DNA of 64,000 bases, taken from positions 1,860,001 through 1,924,000 of the forward strand of contig NC_059567.1 in the NCBI RefSeq assembly GCF_905220415.1. The letters run 5' to 3'. Position numbers and translations under genes: made by a program. A model generated the notes under the pieces. The model made no database searches, was not told the origin of the DNA, and saw only the letters and a program-made list of their open reading frames with translations. This document shows, one piece after another, positions 1 through 11,095 of this stretch (positions are counted from its first letter, which is position 1; the number at the start of each line of letters is the position of its first letter). Origin of the DNA: Colias croceus (Eukaryota; Arthropoda; Insecta; Lepidoptera; Pieridae).

Positions 1-1431
1 AGGGAAGATGCCAGTGTTTAGAGATTCATTAATAATATGCGTTAGTATCGGTAAGGTAGAAGGTAAAGTGGATTTAAACATGTCTAAAGATATGTCATCA
101 ATTCCAATAGCTTGTGACTTTAGTTCCTTTAAAGTGCTAAACACCAATGACTCATTTACGTTCGTAAAATTGAAAATAGCATCACTGTGTCGATTAAATT
201 CATAATATGTTAATATGGAAAGATGTAATTGGGCTTTACCAGGGACATTTAGAAAGTGGCTATTTAATATATTGGGATTATTGAGATGAGAAGGTAACAA
301 TGAATCCTTTTTAGAATTGATGGTAACATTGTCTTTTATGTGTTTCCACATGATCTTAGGTTTGTTTGAATTAGAATTAATGTATGAATTAAAGTAAACC
401 TGTTTTTCACGATTTAAAGCTAAGCTGGTGAAATTTTTTAAATCCTTGTAATAATGTTTGTGTGCATCCTCCTTAGTGAGACGCGCTCTAATTCTAGCCT
501 CATCGCGTAATTGGAACATTTTTTTAATGTTCTGTGTAATCCAGGGCGGCCGTTTCGTCTTGACGAAAATCCTTTTCTTAGGTGCAAATATATCATAAAG
601 AGATATGATATATGAAGTCAGCATGTTAACCATTTCATCCACGTTATGAAAAGAGAACAGAAATGACCAATCGATATTATTCAGAGACTGATTAAAGTTA
701 TCTATATTAATGTTCGCTATAGGCCTGAAAGTGATAAATTTAGGTTTAGCTTTTTTCTTATAAATATTGAGTGTGCAGGAAACAAAAGCATGGCTGCTGA
801 GTTCCTCTATGTGGTCTACCGCTAAATTACTCACTGGAACATTTGTGCATATTACCTCTAATAAAGTTTGGTTGAACCGTGTAAAATGTGTCGGCTGTGA
901 TACTTGTTGCGTTAAATTGACACTTTGAAGAAATTTTTTTAGTTTAATACAGTTTATATGGTCGTCGTCCAAGAGATTGATATTAAAATCCCCTACGAGA
1001 ATAAGGCTGTCACACCACACAAAAGAACCAATAGAATCAGTAAGCGCATCTAGGAACAAATTAATATCCAGCCAGGGAGGGCGGTAAGCAGTACCGACCA
1101 CGATGTTCTCGCCACCTAAGTTAATCTTAAGCCACATCTGTTCCACGCCATGCGCTAGCGGATGTGGTGTAACTCTCACCGACGTACCAATTTTAATATA
1201 AAAACCAACTCCCCCACCTCGAGAACGGAGAGTGAGCGGCCGAGGAACGTGGCGTAACCTGTAGCCCGGCACAACCGGAGCGCGCCCCTCCTCGCCATCC
1301 CTCAGCCAAGTCTCGTTGATAGCCATCACATCTACTTTATGGCGCTCCATTGCCACCAGAAACTCATCATGCCTCGTACCCAAAGAACCAGGATTCAGAA
1401 GACCAACTTTAAATTTATTTTTGTTGTTCAT
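1..1431 (-). CDS. LINE-A0 ORF2, 5' part, cut by window edge (endonuclease and start of RT)
   Basis: The minus-strand frame opens at the ATG ending at 1431 and stays open to the window edge, about 477 codons. It matches the first half of the intact copy at 3741-6593 nearly base for base, so it covers the apurinic-type endonuclease (AINETWL, GDFN motifs) and the linker before the reverse transcriptase. It reads LLEVICTN where LINE-A1 reads LLDVICTN, and has one asparagine-to-lysine change. The start is chosen because it is the first ATG before the endonuclease motif and is shared by all three copies. In the cell this protein would nick chromosomal DNA and prime reverse transcription of its own RNA. 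The RT half must lie left of the window. Confidence 0.85.
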   Translation of the reverse strand, partial: MNNKNKFKVGLLNPGSLGTRHDEFLVAMERHKVDVMAINETWLRDGEEGRAPVVPGYRLRHVPRPLTLRSRGGGVGFYIKIGTSVRVTPHPLAHGVEQMWLKINLGGENIVVGTAYRPPWLDINLFLDALTDSIGSFVWCDSLILVGDFNINLLDDDHINCIKLKKFLQSVNLTQQVSQPTHFTRFNQTLLEVICTNVPVSNLAVDHIEELSSHAFVSCTLNIYKKKAKPKFITFRPIANINIDNFNQSLNNIDWSFLFSFHNVDEMVNMLTSYIISLYDIFAPKKRIFVKTKRPPWITQNIKKMFQLRDEARIRARLTKEDAHKHYYKDLKNFTSLALNREKQVYFNSYINSNSNKPKIMWKHIKDNVTINSKKDSLLPSHLNNPNILNSHFLNVPGKAQLHLSILTYYEFNRHSDAIFNFTNVNESLVFSTLKELKSQAIGIDDISLDMFKSTLPSTLPILTHIINESLNTGIFP

Positions 1432-2227
1432 TGTTATTGCAAATGTATAAATATAAGAAACGCAAATAAATTAAATATAATCTATTATAATAAAACTTTA
1501 AAACGTATACACAAACTATAATACTAGAAGAGACAAGTAGAAGCATTAAAGAAGACATTATTAAGATATTTAATGAATTAAATATAAAAATAAAATGTAA
1601 AATACAAGGGACATAGTCTTTTAAACTCGAGAAACAATTGACACACCTCAATAAATCCGACTGCGTGGAGAATAAAATTATATAAATCGCATAGCAAAAA
1701 GACATCTAGATTTACATATTATTATAACAAATTTTGCGAAATTAAAAACAAATTGTCCCATAATCTTTTGAAAGTGAGTATTTAAGCGAAGCGGTATTTC
1801 GATCTCAAAATTAACTTTATGATGCTCCCTATACTCCCCTTTTTTACAATAATTTAATTCTAATATTAAAAGATAACATTTATTAAATAATATTGAGAAA
1901 CTAAATCTATACATTGAACATAACACTAAACATGTAATATTTTTCATACAATGAGTGTTTAAAAATACAACTAGCCAATAGATGTTTAAATTGAACAATG
2001 GGAAAGTTTGGTAATAACACGTATAATATATTTTTGTAAGAAGAAATTCACGATATAATATTACGTATGTTAAATAAGGATGTATTAAAACATGGCTGGC
2101 CGTTACATGAATCATTAACGTAATAATCTTACAACGTTTGTACGATATACATCTAACGCTATGTATAATAATAACATAATGAAATATTACAAAAAGAACG
2201 CGTACAAGTGATAACTGCGTTAAAAAC
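1432..2227 (-). other. 5' region of LINE-A0, no ORF1
   Basis: About 800 bp of AT-rich sequence upstream of the LINE-A ORF2. CR1/jockey LINEs usually place a gag-like ORF1 here. Frames of 96 and 183 codons exist but are low-complexity, rich in I, L, F, Y and C, without a zinc knuckle, RRM or coiled coil, and the frames are rearranged by a 2-base indel in the next copy. I read it as untranslated or flanking sequence. The point 2168|2169 is the empty site for Helitron H1. Confidence 0.6.
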
Positions 2228-2481
2228 AACCGACTTCAAACTTGCACTTGCAAAATTTACAAATAGCTACAGACAAAAATGCTCATAAAATAAAAACTAC
2301 TGGGCTTATCCGAATAAAATTTTTATGGGACCAATTCGACACCATCCCGCATCGAACAAAAAAAGAATCACGTAAATCGGTTCAGAAACCTCGGAGTAAT
2401 CGGTGTACATACATAAAAAAAAAAAAAAAAATATATATACCGGCCGAATTGATAACCTCCTCCTTTTTTTTGAAGTCGGTT
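2228..2481. mobile_element. Short inverted-terminal-repeat element, copy 1
   Basis: A 254-bp element bounded by the 13-bp inverted ends AACCGACTTCAAA and TTTGAAGTCGGTT. Inside are an A-run next to ATATATA and a conserved GAACAAAAAAAGAATCACG segment. No frame is convincing. The style is common in lepidopteran genomes (from memory), and the lack of coding capacity marks it as non-autonomous. Copies at 7390-7640 and 28093-28341 differ mainly in A-run length. It lies at the joints of the 5.16 kb tandem array and may have mediated the amplification. Confidence 0.75.
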
Positions 2482-3242
2482 AACTGTCAAACTTAGTGAT
2501 ATTTTCATACTAGCTGTGCACCCGGGCTTTGTCGCCTTTCGTGTTTGAACACTTTCGGATATCGTAACTGTCACCTACTCAGCCTCAATGATTTCCAAGA
2601 AAAATGTGTTTTATTTTATTTTTATTAAATATTTTATAAATTATGTGTTGTTTTATTTAATCCTTTAGTAGAGTATTATATATCTATAAACAAATTAATC
2701 GCAATATGTGCTCGAGAACTGCTGAACCGATTTCGTTAATTATTTTTTTTATAATATTCCTTGAAGTACGAGGTTGTTTCTTATGAAGAGAAAACCAATA
2801 CAAAATTGTGTACTACGAGTGAATCCGGGGCGGACCGCTAGTATTGTATATATTAGGATATCACTAGGTCAAGGTCAAGGTCAAGGTCAAGGTCAGATTC
2901 AATCGATTTTATCTCATCGATTTTAGATTAAAGTATATTTTTATATGTATATGGCTCAATACATAAAAATGAATCGCAAAATGTGTTGGTAAGCGCTTAA
3001 TTCGAAAAATGCTGAACCGATTTCGTTAATTCTTTTTATAATATTTCTTGAACTACGATCAAGGTCAAGGTCAAGGTCAGATTCAATCGATTTTATCTCA
3101 TCGATTTAAGATTGCAGTATATCTATACTAATATTATAAAGAGGAAAGGTTTGTCTGTATGTATGTATGTATGGTTTTCACGCATAAACTACTGAACCGA
3201 TTACAATGAAATTTAGCACACGTATAGAGGGTAACTTGGATT
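2482..3242. repeat. Helitron debris and nuclear-receptor-like half-site arrays, copy 1
   Basis: Mosaic without genes. CTAG-type Helitron 3' ends are visible at 2510-2513 (minus) and 2838-2841 (plus, after GGGGCGGACCG). A typical Helitron 5' end, TCTATACTAATATTATAA, starts at 3122 after an A and is broken at about 3242, where LINE-A1 begins. Two short arrays of overlapping TCAAGGTCA lie at 2867-2895 and 3059-3079. The phrases ctgaaccgatttcgttaat and actgaaccgattacaatg are typical internal Helitron sequence. Confidence 0.65.
2867..2895 (+). repeat. AGGTCA hexamer array (TCAAGGTCA type)
   Basis: Five AGGTCA hexamers in direct tandem with AA between, so that every step reads TCAAGGTCA. A second array at 3059-3079 has three. 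TCAAGGTCA is the extended half-site recognised by FTZ-F1/SF-1 and ERR-type monomeric nuclear receptors; that relation is known biology, binding here is only inferred. Confidence 0.6.
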
Positions 3243-3740
3243 AAGAAAAGAAAAAAAGAAAAGAAAAGAAACATTTATTTATCAAGGACAGCACAACACA
3301 CACACATAAAACATAAAGAACCGTAAAAGATAAATAAGAAAGCACCACGACAAGAAAATAGCAACAATAACACTTAAATTAATAACATAAAAAAGCACGT
3401 AGAGAAAATAAAATTGATAATCAGTATTTTTTTTATTAAGGTGTGTCATACGACTCTGACAAAAAGGAGACAGCTCAGCATATGCTGCAACGTTCCGGAA
3501 CATTGCCAGCGCTGTTTTTCAGTGCCCCCTTTATTATGAAGGCTTCGAGTTGGGACGAAAGGAGTAACCTAGGTTTACATATATACATAGATACACAAAA
3601 AATTAAATAAATGAGATATAATAAACTTATAGATAGGTACGATGATACAACGCGACTAACGATGAATATAAATACATAATAAATACATAAATAATAAATA
3701 TTTCAGGGCAATTTTCACGTAAATTTAATTTAATTTACCA
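3243..3740 (-). other. 3' UTR and tail of LINE-A1
   Basis: On the minus strand the sequence after the ORF2 stop runs about 500 bp, ends in GATAAATAAATG and then a TTTTC-rich tract (3243-3270). It abuts a broken Helitron 5' end, which gives the approximate element boundary. The same sequence is repeated at 8401-8898. Confidence 0.6.
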
Positions 3741-6593
3741 CTAAAACTGGATTTGGTGTGCTAATAATATACTTTTAAATTTAGATTTAAAAGTATATAG
3801 TGTTCGTAGATTCCGTAACGGTGGAGGCAAGTTGTTCCAGCATTTAGTGGCGTTATATTTAAAGCTACCCTTAAAACAAGCGGAATGGTGTTTGGGTACG
3901 AGGAGTTTATTGGCAGCATCCCTGGTGTTGTATTTGGTGTTTTGTTCACTCCTCCAAATAAGTTTTTCGAACAGATAGTGAGGCGATTCTGTTTTGACAA
4001 CACCAAAGAGAAGGGATGCAAAGTGCAATTGCCTGCGGTGCTCCATGTTTAGACATCGCGCATTATTAAGATGGGGCGTGATGTGATCCCTCGGTGGGAC
4101 ATTCCAGCAGAACCGTGCACATGCATTCTGCACTCGCTGGATTACACGTTTTGTACGACCTAATAACCGGTGTCCATACATCACATCCATATAATTGAAC
4201 TTTGATAGAACTAGACTATCACATAATTTGAGTCTGAGACTGGGTTCAATATATTGTCTGATGCGATATAAAACCTTAAGTCTATAGAAACAATTAGCTG
4301 CTGTAGTGCTAATGTACTTCTCAAATCTCAGATTCTCATCAAAAATGATGCCCAGGTTTCTAACCTCCTCAACACGCTGTATGGGTACCCCGTCTATGCA
4401 TAAAGATACAGATGGCAGCTTATTTTTTATTATTTTGACAGTAGAGGGGGTTCCGAGTATCATATATTTGGTCTTATTGGGGTTGAGAACAAGAGAGTTA
4501 TTTTCCGACCACATTCGTATTGAATCCAAATCTAAATTCAGCTTTTCTTCTGCAACTTGCGTCTCATGTGGGCGGAATGAAATATATAACTGTACGTCAT
4601 CTGCATAAATGTGGTACCGACACGATTTTATTCGCGTCACTATGTCTGCACTGTACAGTATATATAAGAGGGGCCCCAAAATAGATCCTTGAGGCACTCC
4701 TCGTGTTACCGCTTTACATTCAGAGAGCATAGTTCTTCCATCCTCCTCTGCGACGGAAACAGTCTGAGTACGTGACGATAGGTAGCTATTAAACCACTTT
4801 ACGGTCAATGAGCTTAAACCGTAATAAGTGAGTTTAGATAGCAGCAAAGGCACGTTTATGGTTTCAAATGCTCGCGTGTAGTCCAGTAATACCAGGAATG
4901 TACCTTTGCCCTCATCTTGAGCCGATAATATATCGTCTACAACGTCCGTTATGGCTGTTGCAGTACTTTTGTTTTTTCTAAAACCAGACTGACGATCTGG
5001 GAGGATATTATTGGTCTCTAAGAACTTCATTAACTGCTTATACACTATTTTTTCAATAACCTTGGAAAGGCAAGGCAGTATACTTATTGGCCGAAGGTCC
5101 TTCAGGACTTGTGGATTATTGATTTTCGGTACAGGACGAACGAGAGCACTTTTCCACAAACCAGGGAAGATGCCAGTGTTTAGAGATTCATTAATAATAT
5201 GCGTTAGTATCGGTAAGGTAGAAGGTAAAGTGGATTTAAACATGTCTAAAGATATGTCATCAATTCCAATAGCTTGTGACTTTAGTTCCTTTAAAGTGCT
5301 AAACACCAATGACTCATTTACGTTCGTAAAATTGAAAATAGCATCACTGTGTCGATTAAATTCATAATATGTTAATATGGAAAGATGTAATTGGGCTTTA
5401 CCAGGGACATTTAGAAAGTGGCTATTTAATATATTGGGATTATTGAGATGAGAAGGTAACAATGAATCCTTTTTAGAATTGATGGTAACATTGTCTTTTA
5501 TGTGTTTCCACATGATCTTAGGTTTGTTTGAATTAGAATTAATGTATGAATTAAAGTAAACCTGTTTTTCACGATTTAAAGCTAAGCTGGTGAAATTTTT
5601 TAAATCCTTGTAATAATGTTTGTGTGCATCCTCCTTAGTGAGACGCGCTCTAATTCTAGCCTCATCGCGTAATTGGAACATTTTTTTAATGTTCTGTGTA
5701 ATCCAGGGCGGCCGTTTCGTCTTGACGAAAATCCTTTTCTTAGGTGCAAATATATCATAAAGAGATATGATATATGAAGTCAGCATGTTAACCATTTCAT
5801 CCACGTTATGAAAAGAGAACAGAAATGACCAATCGATATTATTCAGAGACTGATTAAAGTTATCTATATTAATGTTCGCTATAGGCCTGAAAGTGATAAA
5901 TTTAGGTTTAGCTTTTTTCTTATAAATATTGAGTGTGCAGGAAACAAAAGCATGGCTGCTGAGTTCCTCTATGTGGTCTACCGCTAAATTACTCACTGGA
6001 ACATTTGTGCATATTACATCTAATAAAGTTTGGTTGAACCGTGTAAAATGTGTCGGCTGTGATACTTGTTGCGTTAAATTGACACTTTGAAGAAAATTTT
6101 TTAGTTTAATACAGTTTATATGGTCGTCGTCCAAGAGATTGATATTAAAATCCCCTACGAGAATAAGGCTGTCACACCACACAAAAGAACCAATAGAATC
6201 AGTAAGCGCATCTAGGAACAAATTAATATCCAGCCAGGGAGGGCGGTAAGCAGTACCGACCACGATGTTCTCGCCACCTAAGTTAATCTTAAGCCACATC
6301 TGTTCCACGCCATGCGCTAGCGGATGTGGTGTAACTCTCACCGACGTACCAATTTTAATATAAAAACCAACTCCCCCACCTCGAGAACGGAGAGTGAGCG
6401 GCCGAGGAACGTGGCGTAACCTGTAGCCCGGCACAACCGGAGCGCGCCCCTCCTCGCCATCCCTCAGCCAAGTCTCGTTGATAGCCATCACATCTACTTT
6501 ATGGCGCTCCATTGCCACCAGAAACTCATCATGCCTCGTACCCAAAGAACCAGGATTCAGAAGACCAACTTTAAATTTATTTTTGTTGTTCAT
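3741..6593 (-). CDS. LINE-A1 ORF2: endonuclease and reverse transcriptase, intact
   Basis: A 950-residue protein of a CR1/jockey-superfamily non-LTR retrotransposon. Residues 1-225 are an AP-like endonuclease: N13, E40 in AINETWL, and GDFN at 147-150. The closing motif is SSH (212-214) where most relatives have SDH. The RT spans about 480-740, with RPIS at 501, QSGFRK at 535, the first catalytic aspartate D571 in LLDYTRAF, RGVPQGS at 631 and YADD at 663-666. The C-terminal part ends in WNNLP and FKSKFKS motifs usual for the group. No frameshift or internal stop is seen. There is no ORF1 upstream, so the copy is ORF2-only or 5'-truncated. It would act in the nucleus by target-primed reverse transcription. 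It is one of three near-identical copies in a tandem array. Confidence 0.93.
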   Translation of the reverse strand: MNNKNKFKVGLLNPGSLGTRHDEFLVAMERHKVDVMAINETWLRDGEEGRAPVVPGYRLRHVPRPLTLRSRGGGVGFYIKIGTSVRVTPHPLAHGVEQMWLKINLGGENIVVGTAYRPPWLDINLFLDALTDSIGSFVWCDSLILVGDFNINLLDDDHINCIKLKNFLQSVNLTQQVSQPTHFTRFNQTLLDVICTNVPVSNLAVDHIEELSSHAFVSCTLNIYKKKAKPKFITFRPIANINIDNFNQSLNNIDWSFLFSFHNVDEMVNMLTSYIISLYDIFAPKKRIFVKTKRPPWITQNIKKMFQLRDEARIRARLTKEDAHKHYYKDLKNFTSLALNREKQVYFNSYINSNSNKPKIMWKHIKDNVTINSKKDSLLPSHLNNPNILNSHFLNVPGKAQLHLSILTYYEFNRHSDAIFNFTNVNESLVFSTLKELKSQAIGIDDISLDMFKSTLPSTLPILTHIINESLNTGIFPGLWKSALVRPVPKINNPQVLKDLRPISILPCLSKVIEKIVYKQLMKFLETNNILPDRQSGFRKNKSTATAITDVVDDILSAQDEGKGTFLVLLDYTRAFETINVPLLLSKLTYYGLSSLTVKWFNSYLSSRTQTVSVAEEDGRTMLSECKAVTRGVPQGSILGPLLYILYSADIVTRIKSCRYHIYADDVQLYISFRPHETQVAEEKLNLDLDSIRMWSENNSLVLNPNKTKYMILGTPSTVKIIKNKLPSVSLCIDGVPIQRVEEVRNLGIIFDENLRFEKYISTTAANCFYRLKVLYRIRQYIEPSLRLKLCDSLVLSKFNYMDVMYGHRLLGRTKRVIQRVQNACARFCWNVPPRDHITPHLNNARCLNMEHRRQLHFASLLFGVVKTESPHYLFEKLIWRSEQNTKYNTRDAANKLLVPKHHSACFKGSFKYNATKCWNNLPPPLRNLRTLYTFKSKFKSILLAHQIQF

Positions 6594-7389
6594 TGTTATT
6601 GCAAATGTATAAATATAAGAAACGCAAATAAATTAAATATAATCTATTATAATAAAACTTTAAAACGTATACACAAACTAAAATACTAGAAGAGACAAGT
6701 AGAAGCATTAAAGAAGACATTATTAAGATATTTAATGAATTAAATATAAAAATAAAATGTAAAATACAAGGGACATAGTCTTTTAAACTCGAGAAACAAT
6801 TGACACACCTCAATAAATCCGACTGCGTGGAGAATAAAATTATATAAATCGCATAGCAAAGACATCTAGATTTACATATTATTATAACAAATTTTGCGAA
6901 ATTAAAAACAAATTGTCCCATAATCTTTTGAAAGTGAGTATTTAAGCGAAGCGGTATTTCGATCTCAAAATTAACTTTATGATGCTCCCTATACTCCCCT
7001 TTTTTACAATAATTTAATTCTAATATTAAAAGATAACATTTATTAAATAATATTGAGAAACTAAATCTATACATTGAACATAACACTAAACATGTAATAT
7101 TTTTCATACAATGAGTGTTTAAAAATACAACTAGCCAATAGATGTTTAAATTGAACAATGGGAAAGTTTGGTAATAACACGTATAATATATTTTTGTAAG
7201 AAGAAATTCACGATATAATATTACGTATGTTAAATAAGGATGTATTAAAAAACATGGCTGGCCGTTACATGAATCATTAACGTAATAATCTTACAACGTT
7301 TGTACGATATACATCTAACGCTATGTATAATAATAACATAATGAAATATTACAAAAAGAACGCGTACAAGTGATAACTGCGTTAAAAAC
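6594..7389 (-). other. 5' region of LINE-A1, no ORF1
   Basis: The same ~800 bp as at 1432-2227, with a 2-base deletion near 6860 that joins two AT-rich frames into one of 193 codons. That such frames merge and split between copies without regularity argues against coding. The point 7330|7331 is a second empty site for Helitron H1. Confidence 0.6.
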
Positions 7390-7640
7390 AACCGACTTCA
7401 AACTTGCACTTGCAAAATTTACAAATACCTACAGACAAAAATGCTCATAAAATAAAAACTACTGGGCCTATCCGAATAAAATTTTTATGGGACCAATTCG
7501 ACACCATCCCGCATCGAACAAAAAAAGAATCACGTAAATCGGTTCAGAAACCTCGGAGTAATCGGTGTACATACATAAAAAAAAAAAAAAAATATATACC
7601 GGCCGAATTGATAACCTCCTCCTTTTTTTTGAAGTCGGTT
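7390..7640. mobile_element. Short inverted-terminal-repeat element, copy 2
   Basis: 251 bp with the same 13-bp inverted ends as copy 1 and a shorter A-run. It ends tandem unit 1 (2482-7640, 5159 bp). Confidence 0.75.
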
Positions 7641-8400
7641 AACTGTCAAACTTAGTGATATTTTCATACTAGCTGTGCACCCGGGCTTTGTCGCCTTTCG
7701 TGTTTGAACACTTTCGGATATCGTAACTGTCACCTACTCAGCCTCAATGATTTCCAAGAAAAATGTGTTTTATTTTATTTTTATTAAATATTTTATAAAT
7801 TATGTGTTGTTTTATTTAATCCTTTAGTAGAGTATTATATATCTATAAACAAATTAATCGCAATATGTGTTCGAGAACTGCTGAACCGATTTCGTTAATT
7901 ATTTTTTTTATAATATTCCTTGAAGTACGAGGTTGTTTCTTATGAAGAGAAAACCAATACAAAATGTGTACTACGAGTGAATCCGGGGCGGACCGCTAGT
8001 ATTGTATATATTAGGATATCACTAGGTCAAGGTCAAGGTCAAGGTCAAGGTCAGATTCAATCGATTTTATCTCATCGATTTTAGATTAAAGTATATTTTT
8101 ATATGTATATGGCTCAATACATAAAAATGAATCGCAAAATGTGTTGGTAAGCGCTTAATTCGAAAAATGCTGAACCGATTTCGTTAATTATTTTTATAAT
8201 ATTTCTTGAACTACGATCAAGGTCAAGGTCAAGGTCAGATTCAATCGATTTTATCTCATCGATTTAAGATTGAAGTATATCTATACTAATATTATAAAGA
8301 GGAAAGGTTTGTCTGTATGTATGTATGTATGGTTTTCACGCATAAACTACTGAACCGATTACAATGAAATTTAGCACACGTATAGAGGGTAACTTGGATT
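7641..8400. repeat. Helitron debris and half-site arrays, copy 2
   Basis: Second copy of the mosaic at 2482-3242. TCAAGGTCA arrays lie at 8022-8053 and 8217-8237, and the broken Helitron 5' end starts at 8280. A few substitutions and one-base indels separate the two copies. Confidence 0.65.
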
Positions 8401-8898
8401 AAGAAAAGAAAAAAAGAAAAGAAAAGAAACATTTATTTATCAAGGACAGCACAACACACACACATAAAACATAAAGAACCGTAAAAGATAAATAAGAAAG
8501 CACCACGACAAGAAAATAGCAACAATAACACTTAAATTAATAACATAAAAAAGCACGTAGAGAAAATAAAATTGATAATCAGTATTTTTTTTATTAAGGT
8601 GTGTCATACGACCCTGACAAAAAGGAGACAGCTCAGCATATGCTGCAACGTTCCGGAACATTGCCAGCGCTGTTTTTCAGTGCCCCCTTTATTATGAAGG
8701 CTTCGAGTTGGGACGAAAGGAGTAACCTAGGTTTACATATATACATAGATACACAAAAAATTAAATAAATGAGATATAATAAACTTATAGATAGGTACGA
8801 TGATACAACGCGACTAACGATGAATATAAATACATAATAAATACATAAATAATAAATATTTCAGGGCAATTTTCACGTAAATTTAATTTAATTTACCA
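8401..8898 (-). other. 3' UTR of LINE-A2
   Basis: Repeats 3243-3740 almost exactly; one visible difference is C for T near 8612, in the GACCCTGACAAAAAGG segment. Confidence 0.6.
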
Positions 8899-10246
8899 CT
8901 AAAACTGGATTTGGTGTGCTAATAATATACTTTTAAATTTAGATTTAAAAGTATATAGTGTTCGTAGATTCCGTAACGGTGGAGGCAAGTTGTTCCAGCA
9001 TTTAGTGGCGTTATATTTAAAGCTACCCTTAAAACAAGCGGAATGGTGTTTGGGTACGAGGAGTTTATTGGCAGCATCCCTGGTGTTGTATTTGGTGTTT
9101 TGTTCACTCCTCCAAATAAGTTTTTCGAACAGATAGTGAGGCGATTCTGTTTTGACAACACCAAAGAGAAGGGATGCAAAGTGCAATTGCCTGCGGTGCT
9201 CCATGTTTAGACATCGCGCATTATTAAGATGGGGCGTGATGTGATCCCTCGGTGGGACATTCCAGCAGAACCGTGCACATGCATTCTGCACTCGCTGGAT
9301 TACACGTTTTGTACGACCTAATAACCGGTGTCCATACATCACATCCATATAATTGAACTTTGATAGAACTAGACTATCACATAATTTGAGTCTGAGACTG
9401 GGTTCAATATATTGTCTGATGCGATATAAAACCTTAAGTCTATAGAAACAATTAGCTGCTGTAGTGCTAATGTACTTCTCAAATCTCAGATTCTCATCAA
9501 AAATGATGCCCAGGTTTCTAACCTCCTCAACACGCTGTATGGGTACCCCGTCTATGCATAAAGATACAGATGGCAGCTTATTTTTTATTATTTTGACAGT
9601 AGAGGGGGTTCCGAGTATCATATATTTGGTCTTATTGGGGTTGAGAACAAGAGAGTTATTTTCCGACCACATTCGTATTGAATCCAAATCTAAATTCAGC
9701 TTTTCTTCTGCAACTTGCGTCTCATGTGGGCGGAATGAAATATATAACTGTACGTCATCTGCATAAATGTGGTACCGACACGATTTTATTCGCGTCACTA
9801 TGTCTGCACTGTACAGTATATATAAGAGGGGCCCCAAAATAGATCCTTGAGGCACTCCTCGTGTTACCGCTTTACATTCAGAGAGCATAGTTCTTCCATC
9901 CTCCTCTGCGACGGAAACAGTCTGAGTACGTGACGATAGGTAGCTATTAAACCACTTTACGGTCAATGAGCTTAAACCGTAATAAGTGAGTTTAGATAGC
10001 AGCAAAGGCACGTTTATGGTTTCAAATGCTCGCGTGTAGTCCAGTAATACCAGGAATGTACCTTTGCCCTCATCTTGAGCCGATAATATATCGTCTACAA
10101 CGTCCGTATGGTCCGTTGCAGTACTTTTGTTTTTTCTAAAACCAGACTGACGATCTGGGAGGATATTATTGGTCTCTAAGAACTTCATTAACTGCTTATA
10201 CACTATTTTTTCAATAACCTTGGAAAGGCAAGGCAGTATACTTATT
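8899..10246 (-). pseudogene. LINE-A2 ORF2, C-terminal part (most of RT), cut by LINE-B
   Basis: The downstream piece of the third LINE-A reading frame, corresponding to about residues 505-950 of LINE-A1. It keeps QSGFRK, D in LLDYTRAF, RGVPQGS and YADD. One short stretch reads TDHTDVVDD where LINE-A1 reads TAITDVVDD, the result of two compensating one-base changes near 10107-10115. The frame is cut at TACTTATT (10239-10246), duplicated at 22410-22417 on the other side of the inserted LINE-B. The matching N-terminal piece is at 22410-23922. The protein cannot be made from this copy. Confidence 0.9.
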
Positions 10247-10777
10247 TATTTATTTTTATTTATTATACTTTATTGCATTAAAAAAATACATAAACACATA
10301 TAACAAAGACAAGACTACAGAAACAGCAAAGGGCGGCCTTATCGCTAGGTAGCGATCTCTACCAGGCAACCCAAGAATCAGAGGAAATATAACAATATGA
10401 TGTGGGTGAGCAAAAATAAGGCAATACTAACGTATTGGAAAATGTACAAAATAAACATATACAAAGAAAACATAAGTACTTACTAATAGTAATATAAAAT
10501 ACATAAAATATATAAATAAATACATAAATGCGATAATAATTATAATAAATAATTATACATACACCTACATACTTACAATACATACAATAAATACATAAAT
10601 ACACATACAAATATATATCCATAGCACATATACAATATACATATGTACAAGATAAACATTAGTAACTATGCAGAAAAGAAGGAATCAGAAAAATAGAATA
10701 AAACAAATAAAAATAAACGTAAATACGACAGCTACACAAAATTATACAAGAGATAAATAATATTTTTTTAATAAAAA
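10247..10777 (-). other. 3' end of LINE-B ORF2 and its 3' UTR
   Basis: On the minus strand, 11 sense codons and a TAA stop (10777 down to 10742) continue the ORF2 frame that H2 interrupts. An AT-rich 3' UTR follows, with the GATAAGGCCGCCC block (10331-10343) seen at the 3' ends of many lepidopteran LINEs (from memory), and the TAAA-rich tail at 10247-10270. A related fragment occurs inside H1 at 26130-26180. Confidence 0.7.
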
Positions 10778-11095
10778 CTAGCTGTTGCCCGCGACTTCGT
10801 CCGCGATTACGTCGTTTTTCGTCATTCGTCGTTTAAAAAAAAATACGTGACACTTTATTTTTGAATGTTCTTAATTATTGTCTCTTATAAAATTTAACTA
10901 CATTAAAATTGAACACTGATAAGAAAATCTTAAAATCTAAAGACAACATGAATGAATGTGATTTAAATTCTACATTCAGTATTTCAAATAATAATCTAAA
11001 TTAAATGTAGATTAACAGTTTGAGCGCACCATTATAGAATATGTACCTAAGTATTAAATTACGTCAGTATACATAGTAACTTTACTAAAAACACG

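Noticed and set aside
1415..2229. AT-rich frames upstream of LINE-A ORF2 as a possible ORF1
   Set aside because: Low-complexity hydrophobic composition, no RNA-binding motif, and the frames fuse or split between copies through indels.
2510..2841. A complete Helitron between the two CTAG sites
   Set aside because: The two ends are 3' ends facing away from each other and no matching A|TC 5' end was found, so these are fragments.
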